Notes under the pieces: model-generated
The model's database searches: none
What the model saw: only the letters and a program-made list of their open reading frames with translations
What the model was told of the DNA's origin: nothing
Assembly: GCF_000018885.1 (NCBI RefSeq)
Contig: NC_010168.1
Location: 124,001 to 188,000 of the forward strand
Length of the DNA stretch: 64,000 bases
Direction: 5' to 3'
Origin: Renibacterium salmoninarum ATCC 33209
GTDB lineage: Bacteria > Actinomycetota > Actinomycetes > Actinomycetales > Micrococcaceae
Shown: positions 1 to 9,319 of the stretch, one piece after another
How positions within the stretch are numbered: the stretch's first letter is position 1
How the letters are laid out: each line of letters opens with the position of its first letter
Translations under genes and position numbers: made by a program

Positions 1-631
1 GATCATCAGCGCGAAGATCGCCGTCGTCGAACCATTGACCCAGTTCCGCGCGCATCTGCGCCTCGGTTAGCGGGGCATCGGCAACGCCCATCAGCTGTCC
101 GGCTTGGGCCCACTCGCGCACATAGGTGTCGCCGTTGACGCGTCGACCATAGCGCTGATTTGCGGTCAAGAAGGCGTCCATGAAGGCGATGTGCACCCAG
201 CGCAGTAGCTCAGGGTCGGCGGCTGAATAGCGGCGGCTAACACCATGCCCGTCAACAAAATCGCCGCGCACAGTTTGATGAAGGCGTAGGACCCAATTGG
301 AGGCGCCCTGGGCGGTAGCGGTTGATCCGTAGCTGACGCTGAAGATCCACCGGATGGTCCCGGCTAGTCGACCCAGGGGATCTTCGCGGAAGCGCGAGTG
401 GTCCCAGACGCCAGCCAGCGCGCCAGGGTGCAGTGCCTGCATTAGTAACGCGCGCACGCCGGCAACGATGGTAATCATCGACGAATGAACTGACCAAACG
501 GTTGACGACGCCGTGAAGTAGCCCGCGTCGTCGCCGTCGGCAAGGCGCTCCACCCATTCCGGCCGTGACTCTTCCTGGCCGGTGAAGGTGCTCTTCAACT
601 CGGCCTGCCAACGACGCAGCGGATTAGCCAT
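1..631 (-). CDS. MpaB/DUF2236-type oxygenase family protein, C-terminus beyond the window
   Basis: I translated this frame by hand; it is open from ATG at 631 to the window edge, so about 210 N-terminal residues are present. The protein begins MANPLRRWQAEL and has features of the DUF2236/MpaB family: a VWSVHSS stretch, LLMQALHPGALAGVWDHS with its histidine, and later LRWVHIAFMDAFL with NQRYG. Family members are proposed haem-dependent oxygenases; a role here is inference. It begins 2 bases after the stop of the upstream lipoprotein gene, so the two are probably co-transcribed. No lesion is visible in the part present. Confidence 0.75.
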   Translation of the reverse strand, partial: MANPLRRWQAELKSTFTGQEESRPEWVERLADGDDAGYFTASSTVWSVHSSMITIVAGVRALLMQALHPGALAGVWDHSRFREDPLGRLAGTIRWIFSVSYGSTATAQGASNWVLRLHQTVRGDFVDGHGVSRRYSAADPELLRWVHIAFMDAFLTANQRYGRRVNGDTYVREWAQAGQLMGVADAPLTEAQMRAELGQWFDDGDLRADD

Positions 632-633
632 GG

Positions 634-1116
634 TCAGCTCGTTGAGTTTCCGGAGATCCAGAACCAGCGACCGTCAATTTTGACCACTTCGAGGCCAACT
701 CGGACCGGGTCCACGCCGTCCGGAAAACGCAATGCCTCGGCGCCAAAGATAAACCCTTGTTCCACCTGGACAGTGACTATCCCGTCATCGGGCATGGTGA
801 ATTTTCGGGAGGGGTTATTAGCGGGCGTCGCCTTGCTTGGGTCAATTTTGGCGTCCCGGAAGAAGTTCGTTTTGTCGCGGTACAAATCGGCGATGAACCC
901 TTCGCAGTAGCTGCCTAGAGCATTGCGCTCGGCAGGCAAAGCCAGTGCGCAGACGCCATTCCAGTTCCCAGCTAAGACCGCCTCGTAGTATTCACGCACG
1001 ACGACGGCGGCATCGCTGGCCGGGTCACTTGGCTTTGGATCAGCATTCTGCACACTGCAGCCGCTAGCCAGCAACAGCAAAGCGGTCAAAGGCACAATGC
1101 TGCGGATGATCTTCAT
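634..1116 (-). CDS. small secreted lipoprotein, function unknown
   Basis: The protein starts MKIIRSIVPLTALLLLASGC: a short basic start, a hydrophobic core and a lipobox LASGC, so it should be lipidated and anchored outside the membrane. The mature part (about 140 residues) resembles actinobacterial lipoproteins of unknown function with a small alpha+beta domain, and ends VVKIDGRWFWISGNSTS. A TTG four codons upstream at 1128 is possible, but the ATG at 1116 gives a normal signal peptide. It lies directly upstream of the MpaB-like gene on the same strand. Nothing identifies a ligand. Confidence 0.7.
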   Translation of the reverse strand: MKIIRSIVPLTALLLLASGCSVQNADPKPSDPASDAAVVVREYYEAVLAGNWNGVCALALPAERNALGSYCEGFIADLYRDKTNFFRDAKIDPSKATPANNPSRKFTMPDDGIVTVQVEQGFIFGAEALRFPDGVDPVRVGLEVVKIDGRWFWISGNSTS

Positions 1117-1150
1117 TACCCCATGCAATCACATGAAGGTGACTGCCCTC

Positions 1151-1196
1151 GATATTGGACGGAGCCGGCGAAATTTCGCCGGCTCCGTCCAATATC
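1151..1196. repeat. 46-bp perfect palindrome, copy 1 of the GATATTGGA family
   Basis: The arms GATATTGGACGGAGCCGGCG and its reverse complement meet at a central AAATTT, giving a perfect inverted repeat with no mismatch. It lies between the alpha-glucosidase 3' end and the lipoprotein gene, both on the minus strand, where it could act as a transcription terminator. Related palindromes of the same length occur at 28265-28310 and 59127-59172. Confidence 0.85.
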
Positions 1197-1212
1197 GGTG
1201 GCAATTTCGGCG

Positions 1213-2970
1213 TTAACTGTGCAACCAAAAGGTAGTTTCAGCCGGAATCACCGAATCTGAGGCCAGCACGGAATCTGGAGCCAGCCCTGGCCCGGAACAA
1301 AGTACGACGACGGCGCCCGCCAAGCCGGCGCGAATCGGCAGCTCAGTATCGCCAAAGTTAGCCAACGACCGCCAACCGTTTGGCCGCACGAACTCGATCA
1401 ACTCCGTCGATTCCGAGCTAACCCACTCGAGCGTCTCCGCAGTTTGCAAGGCACGCCGAGCGGCCAGCGCTGCGCGATACAGCGACAGCGAGGAGTCCGC
1501 GACGCCATCTTGCGCTGAAGCCGCAAACGACGCGAACCAAGACGGCTGAGGCAACCAGGGCGCGGAGCCGCCCTCGGCAGCATCGGGACCAAAGCCGTAG
1601 GAGGAGCCAGAAGCCGTCCAGGGCAGCGGGACTCGGCAACCATCACGGCCTTTGCGTTGATGGGCGGTGCCTTCCCAGACCGGGTCTTGCAAAGCGCTCA
1701 ACGGTAGATCTGCCACCTCGAACAAACCCAGTTCTTCGCCTTGATACAGGTAAGCGGAACCAGGTAATGCGAGCATTAAGAGCGTTGCTGCGCGCGCTCG
1801 CCGGGCTCCACGCTCGGCGTCTAGCGCGGGTGACAAGCCGCCAGATAACAACCAAGCATCCTGATCTGCATCGGTCATACCAGCGGGTAGCCCGTAGCGC
1901 GAGGCATGCCGGATCACATCGTGATTGGAGAAGACCCAGGTTGACGAAGAACCGGTCGCGGCCGCTTCAGCTAGGCATTTGCTGATGATCTGGCGGAATT
2001 CGCTGGCTTCGAAATCGGCCTTGAGTAGGTCGAAATTGAATGCCTGGCCTAGTTCGGTGGGACGCGCGTAGAGTGCTTGTCGTTCTGGGAACGGCACCCA
2101 GGCTTCAGCCACTGCCGTTCGAGGTGTATCGTATTCATTGAATACTGACCGCCAGGATTCAAAAACCTCGTGTACTTCGTTGCGGTCGTAAAGCGGATCC
2201 GTGCCATCGGCAACCGCCGGCGAAAAGCCTAATTTTGCGCGCAACGGTAGCGACATGTCTTTCGTCATGGCGTGCGCTACGTCAACCCGGAAGCCGTCCA
2301 CGCCGCGATCCGACCAGAATCGCAAAGTCTGCAGAAAGTCTGCGCGAATTTCCGGGTTCGCCCAGTTCCAGTCCGGCTGTTCTGGCGCAAAAAGGTGCAG
2401 ATACCATTGACCTCGGCCATTGGCGTCGACCACGGCTTCGCCGTTAGCCATTTCTGCCGTGACTCGGGTCCAGGCACCGCCGCCGAAGTGCGATTCCCAG
2501 TTCGACGGCGGTTGGTCGCCGTTCGGCCCCAGCCCGTCATAGAAGTGGTAGCGCGCTCGTTCCGCAGACCCAGGCGCTGAACGCAACGCCTGCTGGAACC
2601 AAACATGCCGATTCGAGGAGTGGTTGGGCACAATGTCCACCACGATTTTGATTCCGGCACCGTGCGCTGCGGTAACCATCGCGTCGAAGTCCGCTAGCGA
2701 ACCCAGCCGTGGATCGACGTTGCGATAGTCATCCACGTCGTAACCGCCGTCGGCAAGCGCCGAGGGGTAGAACGGGCTGAGCCAAATTGCATCGACGCCC
2801 AAGGCGGACAGGTAGGGCACGCGCGACGTTACGCCCGGAATATCGCCCAGTCCGTCAGCATTCTGATCGGCAAAGCTGCGTGGGTAGACCTGATAAACAA
2901 CGGCTTGCCGCCACCAGTCTGCGCCAGGGGTTGGCGTGCTGGGGGCGGGTGTAGCGGAATCAAGATTCAT
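1213..2970 (-). CDS. GH13 alpha-glucosidase / oligo-1,6-glucosidase
   Basis: An intact 585-residue cytoplasmic glycoside hydrolase of family 13 that should release glucose from short alpha-linked oligosaccharides. The four family regions are all present: DIVPNH at about 112-117, GFRVDVAHAM with the nucleophile Asp near 230, AEAWV with the acid/base Glu near 289, and FSNHD with the stabilising Asp near 351. The N-terminus WWRQAVVYQVYPRSF is typical. The ATG at 2970 is preceded by GAGAGGA. It follows the alpha-galactosidase gene by 13 bases, so the two form an oligosaccharide-use operon. Exact substrate preference cannot be read from the sequence. Confidence 0.92.
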   Translation of the reverse strand: MNLDSATPAPSTPTPGADWWRQAVVYQVYPRSFADQNADGLGDIPGVTSRVPYLSALGVDAIWLSPFYPSALADGGYDVDDYRNVDPRLGSLADFDAMVTAAHGAGIKIVVDIVPNHSSNRHVWFQQALRSAPGSAERARYHFYDGLGPNGDQPPSNWESHFGGGAWTRVTAEMANGEAVVDANGRGQWYLHLFAPEQPDWNWANPEIRADFLQTLRFWSDRGVDGFRVDVAHAMTKDMSLPLRAKLGFSPAVADGTDPLYDRNEVHEVFESWRSVFNEYDTPRTAVAEAWVPFPERQALYARPTELGQAFNFDLLKADFEASEFRQIISKCLAEAAATGSSSTWVFSNHDVIRHASRYGLPAGMTDADQDAWLLSGGLSPALDAERGARRARAATLLMLALPGSAYLYQGEELGLFEVADLPLSALQDPVWEGTAHQRKGRDGCRVPLPWTASGSSYGFGPDAAEGGSAPWLPQPSWFASFAASAQDGVADSSLSLYRAALAARRALQTAETLEWVSSESTELIEFVRPNGWRSLANFGDTELPIRAGLAGAVVVLCSGPGLAPDSVLASDSVIPAETTFWLHS

Positions 2971-2983
2971 GCAATGGATCCTC

Positions 2984-5162
2984 TCATGCGTGGGTCTGGG
3001 TGAACCGGATAACTACGGCGCTTTCTGGGAAGAGCACCGGCATCTGCAAACCAAGGTTGGCTAAAGCTGCACCGCTCAAACGTAGACCTGGAGTGGCAGC
3101 TGCCCAGGGCAGCGGTGAGCGGCCCGGCGAATTGTGTTCAGTGATGGGCGTGAGGAGTTCGACGGCGTAGCTCACGGCAGGGTCTAGCCCCGGGAAAGTG
3201 ACCGGTCCCGCGGGATACGTAACGGGTGCACTGCGCTGGCTGAGAACAAACACGGCTTTGCTGCGGTTCTGCGCAACGACTCCGCGCAGATCTATTGAAG
3301 CATCCGGCAGGTCAGCGTGCACACTGCGTCCTGTATGGAACAATTCACGGTGCGCCTTATGCACCGCGATCCAATGCTTCACTTCGTCCCGTTCAGCGGT
3401 GGATTCTTTCGAGATGTCCCATTCCACGCCCAAATGACCGAATAATGCCGAACTTGCGCGGAAGTCTAAGGAGTGAGTTCGGTGCGTGGAATGTGACTGT
3501 GGCCCGCCGATGTGGGCGCCCAGCATCTCGTAAGGCACTACAAGTCCGGTGTAGGCCTGATTATCCAAGCGTTCGATGGGGTCAATGCAATCGCTCGTCC
3601 AGATCCGATCAGTGTGCTCCAACACGCCCAGATCAACTCTGGCACCACCTGAGGCGCAGGATTCGATTTCTAGACCAGGGTGCGCGTGCTTTAAAGCTGC
3701 CATCAGCCGAGAGGCACCCAGCGTGCTCTCATGCACGGCGGCTACCCCGGTCAGCGGGTCTACCGGTTCTAAAAGATCACGATTATGATCCCATTTCAAA
3801 TAATCGATCGAATGCTTGGCGACGACGGCGCTGATCGCGTCGAAAAGGTATTGCCAAGCCTCCGCGTCTAAGTTCACAACCTGTTGATTGCGGGCAGCCA
3901 CCGGCCAACGAGCCTGGCCGCCTGCGGTGGGATGCAGAATCCATTCCGGATGATTTCGAGCCAGATCGCTGTCGAGATTGACCATATTCTGGCTCAAACC
4001 ACAGACCAAATTGCATCTCGGCGGCGCGAACAGCTTCCACGAGCGGACCGAGGCCGGTGGGCCAGACATCGGTGGAGACCTGCCAGTCACCTAAACCTGA
4101 GGTGTCATCGCGGCGGGAGCCGAACCAGCCGTCGTCGAGCACAAAACGCTCAATGCCTACTGAAGTGGCAGCGGCAACAATTTCCTTGAGCCGCTCAAGA
4201 TCGTGATCGAAGTAGACCGCTTCCCAGCTGTTGAGTGTGACCGGACGCGGTGCTTTGGGGTGTTGCGGACGTGCGCGTAGATCTTGATGGAAGCGGGCGG
4301 CAAGGTCATCGAGTCCAGCTCCCCACGCACCGACGGCCCAGGGCGTCTGATAGCTTTCGCCCGCTGCCAGAGTCATTTCCCCCGGCAGCAGCAATTCGGC
4401 GGCGCTGAAGAAGTTGTCCGCTTCCACGGTTCGCTCTGCACTCAGTCGATAGTTTCCGCTCCAGGCCAAATGCACCGCGTGCACAGTGCCGCGGTTGAAG
4501 CCAAAACCTGAAGTGCCGGCGGCTAGTAGCAGTGGGCCATCAGCCCCGGTGCGTCCGCGGCGTCCTTCACGAACATGAGCACCGACCGTGAGTGAGCGGC
4601 GTTGTGGGCTGCGCTCTTTGAGATGCCGCCCGGTGGTATCCAAGATTTCGGTAGCGTTCGCAGGGAAGGGAAACGTTGAGTTAAGCGCGATGACTTCGTA
4701 GCGGGATTCGCCGGTGTTTTGCACGCTGAGTCGTTGACGGAGCAGACCAGAAGCTGTCAACTCCAGTTCGACGTCTAGCAGTAGCTCGGCGTCAGAATCA
4801 ACTGCCTGAATTGCGACGTGGTTCTTGCCGACGTCGAATTTCTGCACGCGAAAATCAGGGAAGGCGGCGCGCCCTGCCCGGTGCCCCTGCAGCCCAGGTA
4901 AGTGTTGCGAGCCCTCAGATTCCTGCGGGAGCAAGCTCAGTCTGGCCGGTAGATCGATGCCGCCGGAGACGCGTTGCGGCGCACCAGCCAAAGACAGTGC
5001 TGCCAGCTCCGCGGTAGCTAGCGGTCCATTCTGATCAATGGCGGCACCCCAGTAGATAATGCGTGGCATTCGGGCGTCCGCGCATTCCACGACGACGCTA
5101 GTTCCACCTCGGTGAAATTGGGCGAATTGAGCTCCTAATGGCACGGAGTAGCTAAGACTCAT
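2984..5162 (-). pseudogene. GH36 alpha-galactosidase, broken by a +1 frameshift
   Basis: Read across two frames this is a roughly 725-residue GH36 alpha-galactosidase. The N-terminal frame (start 5162, MSLSYSVPLGAQ) holds the beta-sandwich and the barrel start, VLDDGWFGSRRDD. At about 3984-3988 the sequence reads GAATATGGTC where GAAATGGTC would give EPEMVNLDSDLA, i.e. one extra base. The catalytic half continues in the other frame with KWDHNRD (nucleophile Asp) and SDCIDPIER (acid/base Asp). The N-terminal product alone would lack both catalytic residues. Everything else is well conserved, so the lesion looks recent. It is divergent from the ROK repressor gene. Confidence 0.9.
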
Positions 5163-5247
5163 GGATTAGTTTTACAGCAAAAATAATTAGAGTGTCAAAG
5201 GTCACATCGCGAATCGCTCGGTGGATCACGGGTGCTTACACTTGAGC

Positions 5248-6408
5248 ATGCCTCAGCAGTCTGACTCCGCCGCAAAATCCGTAGTGCAGGTACCGCCGGC
5301 GGCGCGCGAATTACTCCGGGCCATCTTGGTGCACGGACCCACAACGCGCGCGGATCTGGTCTCGCGGCTAAACCTTTCGGCAGCTAGTTTGACTAGGTTG
5401 GGTGCACCGCTTTTGCGGCAAACGCTCTTAGTGGAGGGCGAGCTGATAAGCGACGGACATGTAGGCCGTCCACTCTGATTACTCGATGTGCGAGCGGATG
5501 CTGGACACTTCGCTGGCCTGAAGATTACTGGGTCAGAAATCTTCGCGGTCATCACGGATTTGCGTGCTGAACCAGTGATTTCCCAGCGAGTAAAACTGCG
5601 CGACCGCCAGGTCTGTGCGGTGGTTGAGGCGATGGAGGTCCAAACCGGAATTCAAGTCAACGGGGTAGGAATCTCGCTAGGCGGCAGCGTGGCCGACGGA
5701 GTTACGGTGCTGCGCGCGCCATTTTTGGGTTGGCGAAATGTTCAGCTAGCTGCCAAAGTGCAAGACCATTTGCACCGCCCGGTAGCTCTGGAGAACGATG
5801 TACAAGCCCTCACCGTGGCCCAGCAGTGGTTTGGTGCAGGACGGCGAACAGAAAACTTCGCGGTGCTCACCATTGGTGCCGGTGTGGGCTACGGACTGGT
5901 GCTGAATGACCGACTGATCGAATCAGCAGATTGGGGCTTAGGCCTTATTGGTCATTTCCCGATTGATCCAGGCGGCCCGCAGTGTGCTGCAGGACATCGT
6001 GGCTGTGCCCGGGCCTTTCTGACCATCGAAAGCATTTGCACATTAGCGGCCCAGGCCTATGGCGAGCCCTTGGACTACGCCGATGTTTTGCGACGTGCAG
6101 CGGATGGGCACCGGCAATTGGGCCAGCTAATCACTCAAGCGGGCCGTGCATTGGGTATTCTCGCGGCCGCTGTTGCGAATTTGACCGGGGTGAAAACCAT
6201 TGTGCTCTCGGGGGAAGGCATCGGCTTGTTTCTGGCCGTTGAACCAACTGTTCGGGCCGCTGCCGCAGAACGACGAGACCCGGAAGCGGCAGAGCTAGAT
6301 TTTGTGCCAACGCCGGACAACTTGGCCAGCAGCGACTTTGCCGAATGGGCGCGTGGGGCTGCCGCCGTCGCCATCGAACGGACGCTTTTAGGCGTCATCT
6401 CGCGTTGA
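5248..6408 (+). pseudogene. ROK-family sugar repressor with an in-frame stop
   Basis: An N-terminal winged helix (AARELLRAILVHGPTTRADL) is followed by a ROK sugar-kinase-like domain. At 5476-5478 the reading frame hits TGA just after HVGRPL, then continues without a shift as LLDVRADAGHFAGLKITG to 6408. The linker GRP-x-LDV is the normal junction of these repressors, so the TGA replaces a sense codon. The effector domain keeps LENDVQALTVAQQ and a reduced zinc motif CAAGHRGC. It is divergent from the alpha-galactosidase/alpha-glucosidase operon, which it probably controlled. Restart at the ATG at 5488 would give a protein lacking the DNA-binding domain. Confidence 0.85.
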
Positions 6409-6503
6409 CGGATGAGTGTGTCAAGATTGGTCCAAGCCGGAATACCCTTCGGCAGCGAATGCGTTCTGCGTAGTGACAAAGATCCGCGAGCAAAGGTGCC
6501 ATC

Positions 6504-6990
6504 ATGAGCAAGCTTTATGACATTCCCTTGACCCTGAACGATGGGACGCCAAGCGATTTTTCTCGTTACAAAGGCAAAACCGTGCTGGTGGTCAACGTTG
6601 CATCGCAGTGCGGATTTACGCCGCAGTATGCCGGGCTCGAGGCGCTCTATGAGAAGTACAAAGATCAGGGCTTCGAAATTTTGGGCGTGCCGTGCAATCA
6701 ATTTGCGGGTCAAGAACCCGGCACCGACGAAGACATCGCCGATTTTTGCAACAAAAACTTTCGGCGTAACCTTCGACCTGACTGCCAAGGCTGATGTCCG
6801 GGGCAAAAATCAGCACCCGCTTTATGCTGAACTGACCAAGTTCAAAAATGGGATTCTGCCCGGACTGATCAAATGGAATTTCGAAAAATTCCTGGTTAAT
6901 AACGACGGCGAGATCGTCGCTCGGTTTGCGCCCACGGTAGAGCCGGATTCTGCCGAAGTAGTTGCGGCGATCGAAAAACAGCTTGCCTAA
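6504..6990 (+). pseudogene. glutathione-peroxidase-family peroxidase, frameshifted
   Basis: The first frame from ATG 6504 reads MSKLYDIPLTLNDG, then NVASQCGFTPQY with a peroxidatic cysteine (not selenocysteine), and GVPCNQFAGQEPGTDEDI. After FCNKNF the run TTT has one base too many (about 6760-6765); the rest, GVTFDLTAKADVRG to EKQLA, is in the +1 frame and ends at 6990. Together they make the usual length of about 160 residues, including the conserved WNFEKFLV near the end. Such enzymes reduce peroxides, usually with thioredoxin in bacteria. The truncated product would keep the catalytic Cys but lose the Trp. Confidence 0.9.
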
Positions 6991-7071
6991 GTACGTAACC
7001 ATTTGGCTACAACCTGGCCTGCGCAGCGTTAATAAAGGCGCAAAATGGAATAATTTCTTTAGGCTGGTCTC

Positions 7072-7371
7072 GTGATCTTTAAAGCTGTGGGCGATTCCAA
7101 GCCCTACCCTGAACACGGATACAACACGCCTAAGGACTGGGCCGTAGTTCCGCCACGACAAGTTCGTCTCGATGAGCTCATCACCACTAAGGGCACGCTA
7201 GATCTGGAAGCGCTTCTGGCCGAAGATTCGACGTTCTTCGGTGACCTGTTTCCGCACGTCGTTCAGTTCAAAGGCGTTCTCTACTTGGAAGACGGCCTGC
7301 ACCGTGCGGTGCGAACCGCACTTCACCAGCGAACGGTCTTGCACGCCCGCGTGCTGATCCTCGATGACTGA
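7072..7371 (+). CDS. small conserved actinobacterial protein, possibly ParB/sulfiredoxin-like
   Basis: A 99-residue protein starting at GTG 7072. It has no signal peptide or membrane segment. The pattern PRQVRLDEL, then FPHVVQFKGVLYLEDGLHRA and HARVLILD resembles the ParB/sulfiredoxin fold, in which a D-G-x-H-R motif sits at the active site; that similarity is my inference. Some annotations of close relatives call such proteins VapB-type antitoxins, but no toxin gene is adjacent. It overlaps the LytR_C gene downstream by 8 bases, so translation of the two is probably coupled. Confidence 0.6.
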   Translation: MIFKAVGDSKPYPEHGYNTPKDWAVVPPRQVRLDELITTKGTLDLEALLAEDSTFFGDLFPHVVQFKGVLYLEDGLHRAVRTALHQRTVLHARVLILDD

Positions 7372-8176
7372 GCCAACTGACGCCGGGACAAGCGCCGGTG
7401 AGCAAGGCGGCGAATCGCAGCCAGCCGTGCCGCCAAAGCCGCCTCTGTCGCCCAGCGAACTCAAACGCGAGCGTGCGCGCCAAGCGAAGCTCAAGGAACT
7501 TGAAGAGCGACGCGCAGCTAAAGCTGAAGAGCAATTGCGCCGGGATGAGGCCGAGGCACGCGGGGAGGCCTATCACGGCCATCACGTGGTCGATGGCGAG
7601 GCGCTTGACGAGGTTTTCGAGGAGCAGACGCCCGAGAAAATTCGGTGGCGGCATCGACTAACTCACCGAGTGATCCTGTCGATCCTTGGTGTCATTGTTG
7701 TGGTGGCACTGGCCTTGGCGTTTTTGGTGTTAAACGGAGTAGTGAAGTTTCCGCAAGCTGCTCCATCGACCAGCAGTAGTGCGCCGGCGGACCCAACTTG
7801 CCCCGCAGATACCTTTGATTGTCAGGACAACATCGGTATTTCAGTCAGTGTATTTAACGCAACCTCGCGGGCTGGACTAGCTGGCGGTCTAGCAACCGAG
7901 TTAAAGGCGCGCGGTTATCAGGTTGGCACCATCGGAGATAAAGAGATGAAGTCTTCGAGCCCAGGCGTCATTGTTTCTGGCCTCATGGGTCAAGCTGCAG
8001 CTTTCAACCTGCAGCGAAACCTGCCTGGCTTGGAATACCGAAAGGATGATCGGGCCGATGCAACCGTGGACGTCTACCTGCTTGGCGGCTACCAAGGTCC
8101 AATGGCGGCTGACAAAGTAGATAAAACTGCCGGGAAGATCGTCTGCAAAAGCGCCGCTGGTGCGGCCAAAGGCTGA
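7364..8176 (+). CDS. membrane-anchored LytR C-terminal (LytR_C) domain protein
   Basis: A 270-residue protein with a charged cytoplasmic region rich in Lys, Glu and Arg (about 25-85, probably helical), one membrane segment around 100-122 (VILSILGVIVVVALALAF), and an external LytR_C domain from about 155 (GISVSVFNATSRAGLA through VDVYLLGGY). LytR_C domains occur in cell-envelope proteins of actinobacteria; the function alone is not established. The start overlaps the preceding small gene. A second, truncated LytR_C gene lies at 38752-39005. Confidence 0.8.
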   Translation: MTEPTDAGTSAGEQGGESQPAVPPKPPLSPSELKRERARQAKLKELEERRAAKAEEQLRRDEAEARGEAYHGHHVVDGEALDEVFEEQTPEKIRWRHRLTHRVILSILGVIVVVALALAFLVLNGVVKFPQAAPSTSSSAPADPTCPADTFDCQDNIGISVSVFNATSRAGLAGGLATELKARGYQVGTIGDKEMKSSSPGVIVSGLMGQAAAFNLQRNLPGLEYRKDDRADATVDVYLLGGYQGPMAADKVDKTAGKIVCKSAAGAAKG

Positions 8177-8322
8177 CCCTTAGGCCCAAACACTGCTGCC
8201 GGACCCTCCGAAAAAAGATTTAAAAAGAAGTTTTGTTTTTTCGCGTCACGAATCCTAGATCCAGCACACCTAGTAGTGGAAGCAGGATCTATTGGGGGCA
8301 TTCACTACGAGATGCCGAATGT

Positions 8323-8373
8323 TACGGGCCTGTCCGCTCGAAGCCTGAGAAAGGCTCAGCGGACAGGCCCGTA
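8323..8373. terminator. hairpin between convergent genes
   Basis: Perfect 16-base arms (TACGGGCCTGTCCGCT and its complement) enclose a loop that itself contains AGCCT/AGGCT. It sits between the LytR_C gene (+) and the gene at 8410-9264 (-), so a bidirectional terminator is likely. There is no long T run. The remaining intergenic sequence from 8177 is A/T-rich and shows nothing else I can name. Confidence 0.7.
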
Positions 8374-8409
8374 TTCGTTCCCGGCTCAAGTCAACGAGCT
8401 CGGCTCAAT

Positions 8410-9264
8410 TCAACGAGAAATACTGGCCAGCAGTCGGTCAATATCTTCGGAATCAGCAGGCACTGGTTCACAGTCCAGATGCGTGCGAAAGTCGGCAAAT
8501 TCTTCGGTGCTGGTCAGTGCTGCTTGGCAATTAAGCAACGCGGCAAAGAAGAGCGGAGACTTTTCGGCAACCGCGTGAATATTGTGTCCGCGAACGGTGA
8601 GCGTGGCATTTGCTGGCGCAAAGACTTCCAAGCAGATCTGACCCAATGCGGCCAGCTGCTGCCAGTCCATCACCGGTTGGATGGGGGCAGCAGAGTTCTT
8701 CGATAACGTCACGGTACCCAACACTGAGGACCCGGCCGCCGTCGAGCTAGCTAACCGGTGAATTTCAGAACTGAAGTGGCTTAAGCTGATTAGCCCCGTT
8801 GCGGGATCGGTGCAAATGAGTGATTGCCCAGATTCGGAGCCTTCGGCCCAGCCTTCTGCAAAGGCCTGAATGGCGGCGAAATTTAACGATTTGTGTGCGG
8901 CTTGGAAGAAGCAATAGAAATCACCAAGTGCTTCCGCCATGCCAATGCCTTGGCGATGCCTAGCGTTACCCAGCGACCGTGCGGCAAAGATCAGCGCTTC
9001 CACTGATTTTCCGGTTCTCGCGACAATCTCTACCTCGCTGAGCCACCAATCTTGTGGCAGACGCCAACACGTCTTGATACTGAGCGCTTGCCATTGTTGA
9101 AGGGTGCGATCAGCCGGGCCGCCCACAATTGTGAGGCCACGAAGGCTAATCAGTTCCACATGAGATAAGTGCGTTGAGGTAACCAATCGTGACGGGAAAA
9201 TCCGGAAAAGTTTTGAGGCACGGGAAATTGCGCGAGAAATTCTTGAAATAGCCCTTAGTTGCAT
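8410..9264 (-). CDS. unknown protein divergent from the ECF sigma gene
   Basis: The conserved-looking part starts at ATG 9264 (MQLRAISRISRAIS), giving about 284 residues; the frame stays open to 9417, but that would overlap the sigma gene. No signal peptide or membrane segment is seen. A stretch EGSESGQSLICTDPATGLISL resembles the D-x-x-TGL that opens GGDEF domains, but I see no GGDEF signature, so an assignment is not justified. The gene lies 55 bases from the divergent sigma-factor start and may share a control region with it. Confidence 0.5.
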   Translation of the reverse strand: MQLRAISRISRAISRASKLFRIFPSRLVTSTHLSHVELISLRGLTIVGGPADRTLQQWQALSIKTCWRLPQDWWLSEVEIVARTGKSVEALIFAARSLGNARHRQGIGMAEALGDFYCFFQAAHKSLNFAAIQAFAEGWAEGSESGQSLICTDPATGLISLSHFSSEIHRLASSTAAGSSVLGTVTLSKNSAAPIQPVMDWQQLAALGQICLEVFAPANATLTVRGHNIHAVAEKSPLFFAALLNCQAALTSTEEFADFRTHLDCEPVPADSEDIDRLLASISR

Positions 9265-9319
9265 AATGTGAAGCGAGGGCCGCAGACTGTGTGAGGGGTT
9301 TTGCCTGGGGGAGCAGGGA

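Noticed and set aside
7072..7371. Toxin-antitoxin antitoxin (VapB-type) call for the 99-residue protein
   Set aside because: The next gene is a LytR_C membrane protein, not a PIN-domain toxin, and the sequence lacks a clear AbrB or ribbon-helix-helix pattern.
8177..8409. Possible structural RNA in the intergenic region with nested hairpins
   Set aside because: Apart from the terminator hairpin there is no tRNA cloverleaf or known RNA motif; A-rich sequence and convergent genes explain it.
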